Assembly (NCBI RefSeq): GCF_000384375.1
Contig: NZ_ARVX01000001.1
Location: 868,001 to 932,000 of the forward strand
Reading direction: 5' to 3'
Length of the DNA stretch: 64,000 nucleotides
DNA from: Methylotenera versatilis 79
GTDB taxonomy: Bacteria > Pseudomonadota > Gammaproteobacteria > Burkholderiales > Methylophilaceae
Both the position numbers and the translations under genes were made by a program. Below the pieces are notes generated by a model, which saw nothing but the letters and a program-made list of their open reading frames with translations, was not told where the DNA came from and searched no databases. Shown here one piece after another: positions 1-8,734 of the stretch. The first letter of the stretch is position 1; each line of letters starts with the position of its first letter.

Positions 1-1355
1 CTTAAAAAGAACATGGGGACGAATACGATACAGATACACAACGTGGAAACGAATGCAGGCACTGCGATTTCCGCTGCACCGTCCATAATGGCCTGATGTA
101 TCGGCTTGCCCATCGCCATATGGCGTTCTATATTCTCAATCTCTACCGTAGCATCATCTACCAATATGCCCACGGCAAGTGCCAGCCCACCTAAGGTCAT
201 CAAGTTGATGGTTTCACCAATCAGGTATAGCACGATGAGTGAACACATGATGGATAACGGAATGGAAACGGCGATGATGCAGGTACTACGCCAGCTGCCA
301 AGAAATAGCAGAATCAAAGCAGCTGTCAAACTAGCCGCGATCAGGCCTTCATGCAACACGTTATCTACGGCAGCTTTTACAAATAGCGATTGATCGAACA
401 TCAGTTTTAAATCAATCCCTTGCGGCATTTGGTCGAGAATTTTGGGGATAGATTCTTTGACATGAGCCACCACTTCCAGCGTTGAGATGTCGCCTATTTT
501 AAATACCGAAGTGAGCACGCCGCGCTCGCCATTTTGTCGTGCAATAGTGGTCTGTGCTCCAGCTCCATCGCGCACTTGAGCTACATCGCGGACAAATATA
601 GTATTGCCGTTGATCGTGGTCACAGGTAAATCAGCAATCGAAGCAATTTTGGCGATAGAACCGTTCAAGGTGACATCCAGCTCAGTGTCTCCTAACTTAA
701 TAGAGCCAGTAGGCAAAATCATATTCTGGGCGGCCATGGTATTGACCAGATCGACTGGGCTCAAACCATCTGCTAACAGTGCGGTGCTGTCTAAATCGAC
801 TGATATCTGGCGGTCTTTGGTGCCATATGGACGTGTGAGCGCCAAGCCTTTTTTGGATTGCAAAACGTTACGCAAAACATTGCCACTTAAATCAGCAACT
901 TCGGTTTCCGGGATCGTTTTACTCGATAATCCAATCTGCAGAAGCGGCAAATCTGATGCTGAGTATTGAATAATTTGCGGCGGGTTAATCCCTGGAGGCA
1001 GCGAACGAAATACAGAGTTACTGCTTGCCATCACTTGTGCAAGTGCGGTTCTGATATCGGTACCTTGATGAAAGAATATTTTAATGATTGAGGCTCCAGA
1101 GAAAGAAACCGACTCAATATGTTCAATACCATCAATCAGGCTCATCGATCGCTCAACCTGCCCAGCAATACGGTCCGCCATTTCCTTGGAGGTCATGCCT
1201 CTGTATTCCCAAATCATGGCGACGACTGGAATATTGATATTGGGGAAGATGTCTGTCGACATGTTGCGCAGTACATACAGGTTAGACAGGACGACGAGTA
1301 AAGCAGCCACTACAAAAGTATAAGGGCGGCGAAGTGCAATGCTAACTATCCACAT
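1..1355 (-). CDS. RND-family efflux permease, N-terminal part (runs off left edge)
   Basis: Inner-membrane proton-driven efflux pump subunit of the AcrB/HAE1-like RND superfamily. I translated this from the minus strand: it opens at an ATG at 1355 (MWIVSIALRRPYTF) and stays open for 451 codons to the window edge. The first membrane helix follows the start, then a porter-domain region with the typical DIFPNINIP segment, and near the edge the TM4 motif GILVDDATVEIENIERH with the paired aspartates needed for proton relay. A GGAG lies about 10 bases upstream of the ATG. The C-terminal half lies outside the window, and so would any adaptor or outer-membrane partner gene. It is a different paralogue from the pump at 55301. 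The substrate cannot be told. Confidence 0.9.
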   Translation of the reverse strand, partial: MWIVSIALRRPYTFVVAALLVVLSNLYVLRNMSTDIFPNINIPVVAMIWEYRGMTSKEMADRIAGQVERSMSLIDGIEHIESVSFSGASIIKIFFHQGTDIRTALAQVMASSNSVFRSLPPGINPPQIIQYSASDLPLLQIGLSSKTIPETEVADLSGNVLRNVLQSKKGLALTRPYGTKDRQISVDLDSTALLADGLSPVDLVNTMAAQNMILPTGSIKLGDTELDVTLNGSIAKIASIADLPVTTINGNTIFVRDVAQVRDGAGAQTTIARQNGERGVLTSVFKIGDISTLEVVAHVKESIPKILDQMPQGIDLKLMFDQSLFVKAAVDNVLHEGLIAASLTAALILLFLGSWRSTCIIAVSIPLSIMCSLIVLYLIGETINLMTLGGLALAVGILVDDATVEIENIERHMAMGKPIHQAIMDGAAEIAVPAFVSTLCICIVFVPMFFL

Positions 1356-1721
1356 ATGGGGAGGAACTCCAGGTATTTCCGTATAGATGTCAGGAATGAA
1401 TTTTTTTAATGAATCCAGACAAAGGTTGCACTATTGGCTGTACTTATCGAAAACTACAAAACCCCACATAAGAACAGCAATACCTAAATGCAAAAACCAT
1501 ACCAAGCGAAATTGCCTCAATTAGTCCTAAATCAGCTGTTTTTCGAAACAAACTTGCTGAATTTTGTGCACATGATGATGACTGCTGTTGTATGGCAAAC
1601 AGTTGAGTGTTTTGTTAAACATGGAAATTGCAAAAGAAAAGGGACTTGAGGAAATCCCCCAAGTCCCTAAAAGAGCAACTTAATATTAGATTTGGTATTA
1701 GATTCTGGCGCAGCAAGCGGA
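1356..1721. other. Intergenic region, 366 bp
   Basis: Separates the RND permease start from the 3' end of the TonB receptor. I find the terminator described separately near 1641-1667 and no convincing gene. Short minus-strand stretches around 1430-1560 give hydrophobic peptides in two frames, but stops break them and there is no ribosome binding site. They may be a decayed remnant or noise. Confidence 0.5.
1641..1667 (-). terminator. Rho-independent terminator of the TonB receptor gene
   Basis: An 8-bp stem (GGGACTTG at 1641-1648, CAAGTCCC at 1660-1667) encloses a 11-base loop. On the minus strand it is followed by TTTTCTTTT. It lies about 55 bp past the receptor stop codon. Confidence 0.75.
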
Positions 1722-4610
1722 CTACAATTTGCCGCTGAAACTTACACCAATCCAGCGTGGATAAGGAAACGGCGCATAACTGGTCCAACCTTCTTCATGC
1801 TCACGGTTATCGAATATATTGCGTCCCACCAGACTCAAGTCAAAATTATTCTTAAACGTAAGACCGATTGAGGCATCGGTACGACTGTAGGCATCTACCC
1901 AGCCATAGCTCGAAAGCGTATCGGTGTTGTTATAACGGCTGTTGAAATTGGTGTTGAAGCTGGTATGGAATATCTTGTCGACGATTGGGCGACGGTATTC
2001 AGCGCCTAGATTGAAGGTCCATTTTGAAACGCCTGGCAGAGTATCGCCAGTCTGGCTGATAAAGTTTGGCGCTAAGTATGTCAACTCATCCGGCTTCGCA
2101 GCATTGTCAAAATCGGCGTAGCGCGCATCCGTATAAGCCAAGCCAAAGCGCACGGTTGTGTAATCAATACCCGAATAGAACGCGTCTAGCTCGAACCCTT
2201 TTGCTTTCACGCGTTTAACGTTACCTTGCACGCTTAAGTAAGCCAGCGGATTTGGTTGGTTTGTAGCAATATTGGTGGCGGTGGTAAATTCGTCAACTGC
2301 ACGTATGGTCGATTGATAATCGCGAATATCTTGATAATAAACATCCGCATTGAGTGTTAACGTCTTGTCGAGCAGCTCCGATTTCAGACCCAGTTCAAAA
2401 GCATTAGTTTTTTCAGGTTTAACGTTTGCCTTGACGAAATTGACGTTGAGTGCGGAACCAGATTTTTCACCATATTGCCAAGAGGTATATGCAGTGAAGT
2501 TTTCGTTGATCTTATAGCTAGGGCTAACCAATGAGGTGAACAATACATCGCGATAACTGCTCTTGACGCCGTTGCTGAGCGTACCGATTTGCCCTGCGCG
2601 GAGGGTTTTAGCATTAGCTATCTGCAGTTTCTGATCGGTTGATAATGCGCCATAGTTAGCTGCACCGAAATACTTGGCCGCCACAGCGTCTGCCATTGCC
2701 AACTGCGCAGGCGTATTTGCGCCCAAGTTGCCAGAGCCATCAGATGCGAAACCTCCAGTGGCTACGCCGCGCACGGATACTGGGTTAAGCGCAGCGCCTA
2801 TGCCATTGGAAGCCAAAATCTTCGTATCTTCGGTGGTGCGATCCTCATGCGTGATGCGAAGCCCGGTCAGCAGATTCACGTCTTCGGTCAAATGCCAGTT
2901 GATCTGGCCATAAACCGCGTTGCTATTGGTATCTACCTTCGTGTCTGCCTTAGTATAGCCGTCGTCCAAAGAGTCCTTGAGCAGAGCCAAACCCGAGCCG
3001 CGATTCACGCCAGCGTTTCTATCAAGCGCGTTGTATTGAGCCTCGTTGGCAAACCAGGCGCCTGCATCTGCGCCCCAGCCTGTTTTGGACGAGATAGTGT
3101 CTTCGGTGCGCAGTGCATAGATGCCAGCGCGGTAATCGAACAGCTCGCCGGGCTTGGAATCTATACGGAATTCCTGACTGTATTGGCGATAATCGACACC
3201 GCCGCCGCCATTAAGATTGATATCGAATGGTGTGCCTTCATCGTTGTGGGCATCAAAGCTATAGCTGCGCCATGCCGTGATCGAAGTCAGCGTATTGTTC
3301 TCGAAGTCGTAATTAACCTCGGCTGAAGCGCCTTTGTTAGTGACAGTCTGTCCCTGATTTTCATTTTGTAATAGCTTTTTGCTGACATAGTCATTGTAGT
3401 CATAAATCTTGTTGGTACGGCCATCGGCGCTGAAACTGCGTCCTACAAACCAGTCGCGCGCGCCCACGAAGGTTGTGGGGCTGTTGGGGTTGGTCGCGAC
3501 GGTGGGTCTGATATATCCGGCCAGTTTGGCTTTGGCGGTGGTGCCTCTAGGATCACTGTATAAACCGTTATCGTATTTCAGTGGCTGGTCGTGGCGGAAG
3601 GTCAGGCCGTTTTCTACCTGCGGCGCTTTAGGTTCTAGATCAAAACTGAAACGTGCGGTCAATTCTGGTGTGGGTGTTAACAGGAATTGCGCGCGCCCTG
3701 CCAATCGGTTTCTGTTATAGAAGCTGTAGTTCTTGTCGTATTCGCTGTCATAAAAGCCGCGTCCGCGGTCGGCGATGAAAGAACCGCGCCATGCCAGCAA
3801 ATCTTCGACCACTGTGCCGCCAAGGTTAGCTTTGGCGACTAGAGCATCACGCTGGCCGTAAGTCAGCGAGAAATCTGCAGTAGGCACAAATGATGGGCGT
3901 CGTGTATTGATGCTGACAAGGCCGGTACTACCGCCCTTACCACCCGCCGTACCCTGCGGGCCTCGCAAAACGGTCACTGATTCAACGTCAAAAAAGTCAA
4001 AGTTGCCTAACTGTGTGAGTCCATAGCTAACGCCATCAACATCAAGGCCAACGCTTGGATCTTGCGTTTCTGTAAATGAGCGTTTACCCAGACCACGAAT
4101 CGATAAAGATCCGCCACGCGTATTGTTCTGATTAAATTGAATGCCAGCGGTACGGCGCGTGATAGAGCCAAGATCTAGTGCCAACTCGCGGTTTAGTTCG
4201 GCGCCTGATAATACCGAAGCCGATTGCGGCACATCATGCAATTTTTCAAGTTTACTGCGGCTACGTACCACAACGGCATCCAAATTATTGGCTTCTTCTG
4301 GAGGCGGAGCTGCAGCTGTATTGTTTTCAGTTGCATTACCAGCGGGCGCGGCGCCTGCCGCTGTTTCATTACTGGCAGGCGCCGCAGTATTTTTTTGCGC
4401 AGCTAATTCCTGCTCCGATTTTTGCAATGCCTGTTTTAAACGCGTAATTTCGGCTTGCAATTCATCGACCACTTTGTCATCCGCAGCATACACGGGGTTA
4501 GCACTAAAAATGCTCAAAGCAGTAGCAATTGCAATCGTCACTTTAGACGGTCGAAAAGGTAAACGATTGGCTGGTGGTGAGTCGCTATTTTGCGATTGTT
4601 TAAAGCTCAT
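1722..4610 (-). CDS. TonB-dependent outer-membrane receptor with N-terminal coiled coil
   Basis: Outer-membrane beta-barrel receptor that imports a scarce ligand (siderophore, heme, metal complex or similar) using TonB energy. I chose the ATG at 4610 (MSFKQSQ, 962 residues) because AGGGAG sits 9 bases upstream; the frame extends to 4664 without a better site. A signal peptide ends near NPVYA-ADDK. Then comes a heptad-like helix (DELQAEITRLKQALQKSEQ), a low-complexity Ala/Pro/Asn linker, a TonB-box-like NLDAVVVRSRS, and the plug domain (DVPQSASVLSGAELNRE, IRGLGKR, VTVLRGPQGTAGG). The rest is barrel. Coiled-coil N-termini occur in a subset of TonB receptors. The promoter is a sigma-54 type at 4661-4675, which is unusual for this family. 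The ligand is unknown; I see no clear Fur box here. Confidence 0.92.
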   Translation of the reverse strand: MSFKQSQNSDSPPANRLPFRPSKVTIAIATALSIFSANPVYAADDKVVDELQAEITRLKQALQKSEQELAAQKNTAAPASNETAAGAAPAGNATENNTAAAPPPEEANNLDAVVVRSRSKLEKLHDVPQSASVLSGAELNRELALDLGSITRRTAGIQFNQNNTRGGSLSIRGLGKRSFTETQDPSVGLDVDGVSYGLTQLGNFDFFDVESVTVLRGPQGTAGGKGGSTGLVSINTRRPSFVPTADFSLTYGQRDALVAKANLGGTVVEDLLAWRGSFIADRGRGFYDSEYDKNYSFYNRNRLAGRAQFLLTPTPELTARFSFDLEPKAPQVENGLTFRHDQPLKYDNGLYSDPRGTTAKAKLAGYIRPTVATNPNSPTTFVGARDWFVGRSFSADGRTNKIYDYNDYVSKKLLQNENQGQTVTNKGASAEVNYDFENNTLTSITAWRSYSFDAHNDEGTPFDINLNGGGGVDYRQYSQEFRIDSKPGELFDYRAGIYALRTEDTISSKTGWGADAGAWFANEAQYNALDRNAGVNRGSGLALLKDSLDDGYTKADTKVDTNSNAVYGQINWHLTEDVNLLTGLRITHEDRTTEDTKILASNGIGAALNPVSVRGVATGGFASDGSGNLGANTPAQLAMADAVAAKYFGAANYGALSTDQKLQIANAKTLRAGQIGTLSNGVKSSYRDVLFTSLVSPSYKINENFTAYTSWQYGEKSGSALNVNFVKANVKPEKTNAFELGLKSELLDKTLTLNADVYYQDIRDYQSTIRAVDEFTTATNIATNQPNPLAYLSVQGNVKRVKAKGFELDAFYSGIDYTTVRFGLAYTDARYADFDNAAKPDELTYLAPNFISQTGDTLPGVSKWTFNLGAEYRRPIVDKIFHTSFNTNFNSRYNNTDTLSSYGWVDAYSRTDASIGLTFKNNFDLSLVGRNIFDNREHEEGWTSYAPFPYPRWIGVSFSGKL

Positions 4611-4660
4611 TTTTACAAACTCCCTAATTTTTTGATGGACTACATGGACGGTCTCTTCTG

Positions 4661-4675
4661 GCAAAGAGCATGCCA
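4661..4675 (-). promoter_or_regulatory. Sigma-54 (-24/-12) promoter of the TonB receptor
   Basis: Minus-strand sequence TGGCATGCTCTTTGC fits the sigma-54 consensus TGGCAC-N5-TTGC, with GG and GC elements separated by exactly 10 bases. Transcription would start near 4649, leaving a leader of about 40 bases with a Shine-Dalgarno AGGGAG before the ATG at 4610. Confidence 0.7.
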
Positions 4676-5111
4676 GCAGGCAAAAAAATTAAAAAAATGG
4701 GGGTCGATAAAGTTGTTAGAACTAATATCCAAGGCTTTTGTAGGGCGTTTAATTATTTTTTGAAAGAGCTTGGATGAGGTAAATAAAGTGGCGCTAAATG
4801 TTGCAGCATCATCAGCGTTTTGAAACACTGCTGCTGTGAATGGGACATAAGTCGGCATTAATTTTGTCAAGATTGGAAAGGATTCTCGCTAGATAAAAAA
4901 GATGTTTTTGAACAAACAACAAAAAGGAATAAGCAAATAACTATTAATAATTAAGAGTTATGATAATTAGTTGTTATATTAGGAAAAATTATAAAGAGGT
5001 GATTGTTTTTAGCTCAGTTGACTGTACGAGATTAAACAATTTGCTGTTGCTAATTAAGCAAATCATCATAAAAAAGAGCAGAAAAATAGGTAACTAGTTG
5101 ATTTTAAAGGG

Positions 5112-5126
5112 TGGCATAGTAATTGC
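5112..5126 (+). promoter_or_regulatory. Sigma-54 (-24/-12) promoter of cytochrome c'
   Basis: TGGCATAGTAATTGC matches TGGCAC-N5-TTGC with the obligatory GG-N10-GC spacing. Transcription would start near 5138, giving an AT-rich leader of about 115 bases before the GTG start at 5253. Confidence 0.65.
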
Positions 5127-5252
5127 ATTTAAAATCGATTGGTGTTGGCTAGTTTGCGAGATTAAGTGGGCATTGCAAAGTGCAACATGCTCAATTTTAA
5201 AGTCCAGACTTAACACTTAAAATCTCTCAAAATAATTATCAAGGAATTAACT

Positions 5253-5723
5253 GTGAATAAATTAGTTAAACAAATCGTGTTAGGCGCATTTGCATTAACA
5301 GCAACATTGACGATGGTAAGTGCAGCGTTTGCTGCAGAACCTAAACCAGAAGAGGAAGTGCGTTATCGCCAATCTGTGTTTAATGTCATTGGGCGTAACT
5401 TTTCTGTTCTTGGTGCTATTGCAAAAGGCGAGCGTCCATATGACCAAGCCTTGGCACAAAAATCTGCCAACATCGTAGAAGCGTTATCTACGTTACCGTT
5501 TGGTTCATTCGGCCCTGGTACAGACATTGGTACTCATAAGTCAGATCCCAAAATTTGGAAAGAGAATGCTAAATTTAAAGAAGCTGCAGACAAATTCCAG
5601 TTCGAAGCTGCCAAGTTACCAGCTGCCGCTAAAGACCTTGATACGCTGAAGCTTCAAGTGGGCGCAGTAGGTAAAACTTGTAAAGCTTGCCATGATGATT
5701 ACCGCGTAAAAGATAAGAAGTAA
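5253..5723 (+). CDS. Cytochrome c' (class II cytochrome c)
   Basis: Periplasmic four-helix-bundle cytochrome of the class II c' family, typically a high-spin NO-binding heme protein. The protein has 156 residues, starts at GTG (AAGGAA about 8 bases upstream) and has a signal peptide cleaved near VSAAFA-AEPK. Family landmarks are the N-terminal helix VRYRQSVFNVIGRNF, the segment LPFGSFGPGTDIG, and the C-terminal heme attachment motif CKACHDDYR. The position where c-556 relatives carry a Met ligand has no Met, which favours c' over c-556. It needs the cytochrome c maturation system encoded directly downstream. Expression probably depends on sigma-54, and a role in nitric oxide handling is inference from the family. 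Confidence 0.9.
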   Translation: MNKLVKQIVLGAFALTATLTMVSAAFAAEPKPEEEVRYRQSVFNVIGRNFSVLGAIAKGERPYDQALAQKSANIVEALSTLPFGSFGPGTDIGTHKSDPKIWKENAKFKEAADKFQFEAAKLPAAAKDLDTLKLQVGAVGKTCKACHDDYRVKDKK

Positions 5724-5818
5724 TTTTGACAAGAAATAATGACTAGAGATTAAGTTGGATAAGCTAAAGATGACCTGTCAGTTAATCATGAATAATTAGT
5801 TGGATCGTGACATGTGCT

Positions 5819-5853
5819 GCAAAAATGGCGCTGATGTTAGCGCCATTTTTTTG
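5819..5853 (+). terminator. Terminator after cytochrome c'
   Basis: Hairpin AATGGCGCT / AGCGCCATT with a 6-base loop, followed by TTTTT. It separates the cytochrome c' unit from the ccm operon. Confidence 0.85.
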
Positions 5854-5899
5854 AACCATTATTTTCAATCATATTAATAAGCTTATTCAGTAGGTTTTT

Positions 5900-6607
5900 A
5901 TGTCTTCCACCCAAAATGTGTCGTTAACTCAACATCTGACAACTCAAAACCTGGTCACTCAAAACATCAGTTGCGTTCGCGGTGACCGCATTTTGTTTAA
6001 AGAGGTCAACCTGCACTTACAAGCCGGCAGTTTGCTTTATATCTTGGGTGAGAATGGCACAGGCAAAAGTAGTCTGCTCAGAGTACTGACCGGACTGTTG
6101 CAACCGGAATCCGGAGTTGTTTTATGGAATGAGCGGAACATCCAACGGCGTGCCGAAGCTTTTCAATCGCAATTGCTGTATATCGGACACTTGAACGCGA
6201 TCAAAGAAGACTTGAGTGCCCACGAAAATTTGTTGTTTTCTTCCAACATTAACCAGCAGGAAATTCAGTCTAACTTAGCTTCAAATCAGGTACTCCAAGC
6301 TTTACAAGCTGTTGGGCTGCAGCGTCAGGCGTATTTACCTACTCGTTATCTTTCTCAAGGGCAGAAGCGCCGTGTGGCATTGGCGCGTTTATGGTTAGAC
6401 GCTATTGCTACATCTGTTGCAAATATTCACACGCCTGCCAAATTGTGGATACTTGATGAACCCTTCGCCTCGCTGGATACCGAAATGTCCGGTTTGTTAG
6501 CAGGTCGAATCAGTCAACATCTTGCAAAAGGTGGCATGGTCATCCTCACTACGCATCAACCTGTGGATATTGCTTCCGATGACATCCAAATCTATAGGCT
6601 ACATTAG
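5900..6607 (+). CDS. ccmA: Heme export ABC transporter ATPase CcmA
   Basis: ATP-binding subunit of the CcmABCD complex, which releases holo-CcmE from CcmC during cytochrome c maturation (System I). The 235 residues contain Walker A GENGTGKSS near 50, the signature LSQGQKRR near 151, Walker B LWILDEPFASLD near 181, and an H-loop TTHQP near 217. The first 20 residues are a Thr/Gln/Asn-rich extension, so a later start is conceivable, but none has a better ribosome site. First gene of ccmABCDEFGHI; its stop overlaps the ccmB start by one base. Confidence 0.95.
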   Translation: MSSTQNVSLTQHLTTQNLVTQNISCVRGDRILFKEVNLHLQAGSLLYILGENGTGKSSLLRVLTGLLQPESGVVLWNERNIQRRAEAFQSQLLYIGHLNAIKEDLSAHENLLFSSNINQQEIQSNLASNQVLQALQAVGLQRQAYLPTRYLSQGQKRRVALARLWLDAIATSVANIHTPAKLWILDEPFASLDTEMSGLLAGRISQHLAKGGMVILTTHQPVDIASDDIQIYRLH

Positions 6608-7275
6608 TGAGCACTGGCTTTATTTCCATTATTCAGCGCGACCTTTTGCAGGCGTTTCGCAACCGTTCGGATATCGCCACGACGGTGTTCTTTTTTGTGA
6701 TGGTAGCTAGTTTGTTTCCTTTGGCCGTGAGTCCTGATCCTGCCATTTTGCGCCAGTTAGGTCCGGGCGTACTCTGGGTGGCAGCGTTATTGGCATGTAT
6801 GCTTTCTTTATCCAGGCTATTTGCTTCTGATTATGCCGATGGCACGCTTGAGCAACTGGTCATTTCTCCACATAGCCTTAGCCTGTTGACCTTGGGCAAA
6901 ATCGTGGCGCATTGGCTGGTGTCTGGCTTACCTGTGGTATTGCTCTCACCATTATTAGCCTTGCAGTACGGCATGCACAGTCAAAGTTTGTGGATATTGG
7001 CGTTGTCCTTATTGTTAGGCACACCTGCTTTAAGCCTGATTGGGGCTATCGGTGCTGCATTAACGTTGGGAGTACGAGGTAGCGGCTTGCTGATCGCGCT
7101 ATTGGTGTTGCCACTTTATATACCTATTCTCATTTTTGGCGCTGGCGCGGTAACGGCTAGTCAAACTGGTATTAGTGCAGAGGCGAATCTGTCGCTTTTG
7201 GCGGCTAGCACTTTATTGGCGCTGCTATTAGCGCCTTTTGCCAGCGCAACCGCCTTACGCATCGCAGTTGAATAA
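6607..7275 (+). CDS. ccmB: Heme exporter membrane protein CcmB
   Basis: Integral membrane subunit of the CcmAB ABC module in the inner membrane. The 222 residues start at GTG, which overlaps the ccmA stop codon by one base and implies translational coupling. About six hydrophobic segments are seen, with the family segment FASDYADGTLEQL near residue 75. Length matches the family. Confidence 0.95.
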   Translation: MSTGFISIIQRDLLQAFRNRSDIATTVFFFVMVASLFPLAVSPDPAILRQLGPGVLWVAALLACMLSLSRLFASDYADGTLEQLVISPHSLSLLTLGKIVAHWLVSGLPVVLLSPLLALQYGMHSQSLWILALSLLLGTPALSLIGAIGAALTLGVRGSGLLIALLVLPLYIPILIFGAGAVTASQTGISAEANLSLLAASTLLALLLAPFASATALRIAVE

Positions 7276-7301
7276 CAATATAAACGATACGGAAACTATT
7301 T

Positions 7302-8045
7302 ATGACGTTTGGGATTAATTGGTACAAATATGCATCGCCCGCGGCTTTTTATCCGTTGGCAGGCAAGCTGGTACCTTGGTTTTATGGATTAGCTTCTTTG
7401 CTATTGGTTGCGGGTCTTTATATCAGCTTCGCAGTTGCGCCTACCGATTTTCAGCAAGGCGAAGCTTACCGCATCATCTTTATCCATGTGCCGGCAGCTT
7501 GGATGTCGATGCTTATCTATCTGGTTATGGCGGCTTGGGCAGGTATAGGTCTGGCGCTAAATGCAAAACTATCCGCCATGATGGCGCAAGCACTTGCACC
7601 TACTGGTGCGCTGTTTACAGTGATTGCTTTAGTCACAGGCTCATTATGGGGAAAACCGATGTGGGGTGCATGGTGGGTATGGGATGCACGCCTGACTTCA
7701 GAGCTTATTCTGCTATTTCTCTATATTGGGTTCATCGCCTTGCAGGCCGCGATTGATGACCCGCGTCGCGCTGATCGTGCTGGCGCACTATTAGCTTTGG
7801 TTGGCGCTATCAATATACCTATTATTTATTTTTCCGTACGCTGGTGGAATACCTTGCATCAAGGCGCTTCTGTCAGCGTGACGACTGCGCCAAAAATGGC
7901 CTCTATCATGCTCACTGGTATGTTGCTGATGACACTGGCGTGTTGGATGTATGCGATTGCGGTGGCGCTTAGTCGCTTGCGTAGCATCATCCTTGAGCGC
8001 GAACGCCGTGCCGATTGGGTGCAGCCATTAAGTGAGGTCAATTAA
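7302..8045 (+). CDS. ccmC: Heme ABC transporter permease / heme handling protein CcmC
   Basis: Inner-membrane protein that presents heme to CcmE. The 247 residues carry the tryptophan-rich WWD motif WGAWWVWDARLTSE (around 121-134) and two flanking conserved histidines in FIHVP (62) and TLHQGAS (near 187), which ligate heme in the family. Six membrane helices are expected. It follows ccmB by 26 bases and precedes the tiny ccmD. Confidence 0.95.
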   Translation: MTFGINWYKYASPAAFYPLAGKLVPWFYGLASLLLVAGLYISFAVAPTDFQQGEAYRIIFIHVPAAWMSMLIYLVMAAWAGIGLALNAKLSAMMAQALAPTGALFTVIALVTGSLWGKPMWGAWWVWDARLTSELILLFLYIGFIALQAAIDDPRRADRAGALLALVGAINIPIIYFSVRWWNTLHQGASVSVTTAPKMASIMLTGMLLMTLACWMYAIAVALSRLRSIILERERRADWVQPLSEVN

Positions 8046-8047
8046 TC

Positions 8048-8215
8048 ATGCATTGGAAGACACTCGGTGAATTCTTAGCCATGGGCGGCTACGCCTTTTA
8101 TGTGTGGGGATCATTCGGTTTGACGGCGCTGCTTGCAATATGGGAACTCTTATCTCTGAGCCATCGCCGTCATAAAGCGATTCAACTAATCAAGCAGCAG
8201 ATAGCATCGAATTAA
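8048..8215 (+). CDS. ccmD: Heme exporter protein CcmD
   Basis: Small single-pass membrane protein (55 residues, MHWKTLGEFLAMGGYAF start) that stabilises the CcmABC-CcmE complex. One helix (YVWGSFGLTALLAIWELLS) is followed by a basic cytoplasmic tail (HRRHK), the classic CcmD layout. It starts 2 bases after the ccmC stop and ends 21 bases before ccmE. Only its length makes it easy to miss. Confidence 0.9.
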   Translation: MHWKTLGEFLAMGGYAFYVWGSFGLTALLAIWELLSLSHRRHKAIQLIKQQIASN

Positions 8216-8236
8216 ATTGGAAAATGAAAGATATCA

Positions 8237-8734
8237 ATGAAAGCAAGACATAAACGATTAGCCTGGATAAGCGGGGGTTTGCTTATCGTCGCCTTAGCCG
8301 CAGCCCTCATCCTCAATGCTTTTCGTAGCAATATGGTGTTTTTCTACACGCCAACTCAGGTCGCCAATGGCGAAGTGCCAAAAAACACTAGCTTTCGAAT
8401 AGGTGGTTTGGTAGAGCAAGGTAGTGTGCAGCATGACCAAGATGGCTTGACCGTACATTTTGCGGTGACGGATTTAGCGAAACGTACTGCCGTGCGCTAT
8501 CAAGGCATTTTGCCGGATTTGTTTAAAGAAGGAAAAGGCGTCGTCGCGCAAGGCAAGCTAGATGCCGCAGGTCAATTCACAGCCAGCGAAGTGCTGGCAA
8601 AACATGATGAGAACTATATGCCACCTGAAGCCGCTGAGGCATTGAAACGCGCGCAAGAAGCTGGGTCAGCAAATAGCTCATTCAATACAAGAAAAGACAC
8701 AGAACAAATCATAGAAAAAAAGGATAAGTCGTGA
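8237..8734 (+). CDS. ccmE: Cytochrome c maturation heme chaperone CcmE
   Basis: Membrane-anchored periplasmic chaperone that binds heme covalently through a histidine and hands it to CcmF. The 165 residues start with a basic tail and one helix ([19 protein letters not shown]), followed by an OB-fold domain (GGLVEQGSV). The heme motif [12 protein letters not shown] lies near residue 122, with the covalent His and the conserved Tyr. The C-terminus is charged and flexible. It overlaps ccmF by 4 bases (GTGA). Confidence 0.95.
   Translation: MKARHKRLAWISGGLLIVALAAALILNAFRSNMVFFYTPTQVANGEVPKNTSFRIGGLVEQGSVQHDQDGLTVHFAVTDLAKRTAVRYQGILPDLFKEGKGVVAQGKLDAAGQFTASEVLAKHDENYMPPEAAEALKRAQEAGSANSSFNTRKDTEQIIEKKDKS

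Larger units (their letters stand above)
4611..5252. other. Divergent regulatory intergenic region, 642 bp
   Basis: AT-rich region between the TonB receptor and cytochrome c'. It holds two divergent sigma-54 promoters (4661-4675 minus, 5112-5126 plus). Between them are an inverted repeat ATTTGCT/AGCAAAT (5039-5045 and 5057-5063) and three GT-N7-AC motifs (4712-4722, 4836-4846, 5017-5027). These could be activator sites, though GT-N7-AC is degenerate enough to occur by chance. A 76-codon minus-strand frame at 4640-4870 has no coding features and overlaps the promoter. Confidence 0.6.

Noticed and set aside
1430-1560. Hydrophobic peptide remnants in the gap after the RND gene
   Set aside because: Broken by stops in every frame; too short to call a pseudogene.
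4640-4870. 76-codon minus-strand frame upstream of the TonB receptor
   Set aside because: No ribosome site or family features, and it runs through the sigma-54 promoter.
4920-5000. AT-rich GATAAT-like stretch as a second Fur box
   Set aside because: Only partial matches (for example GATAATTAG); far weaker than the site at 30102-30120.
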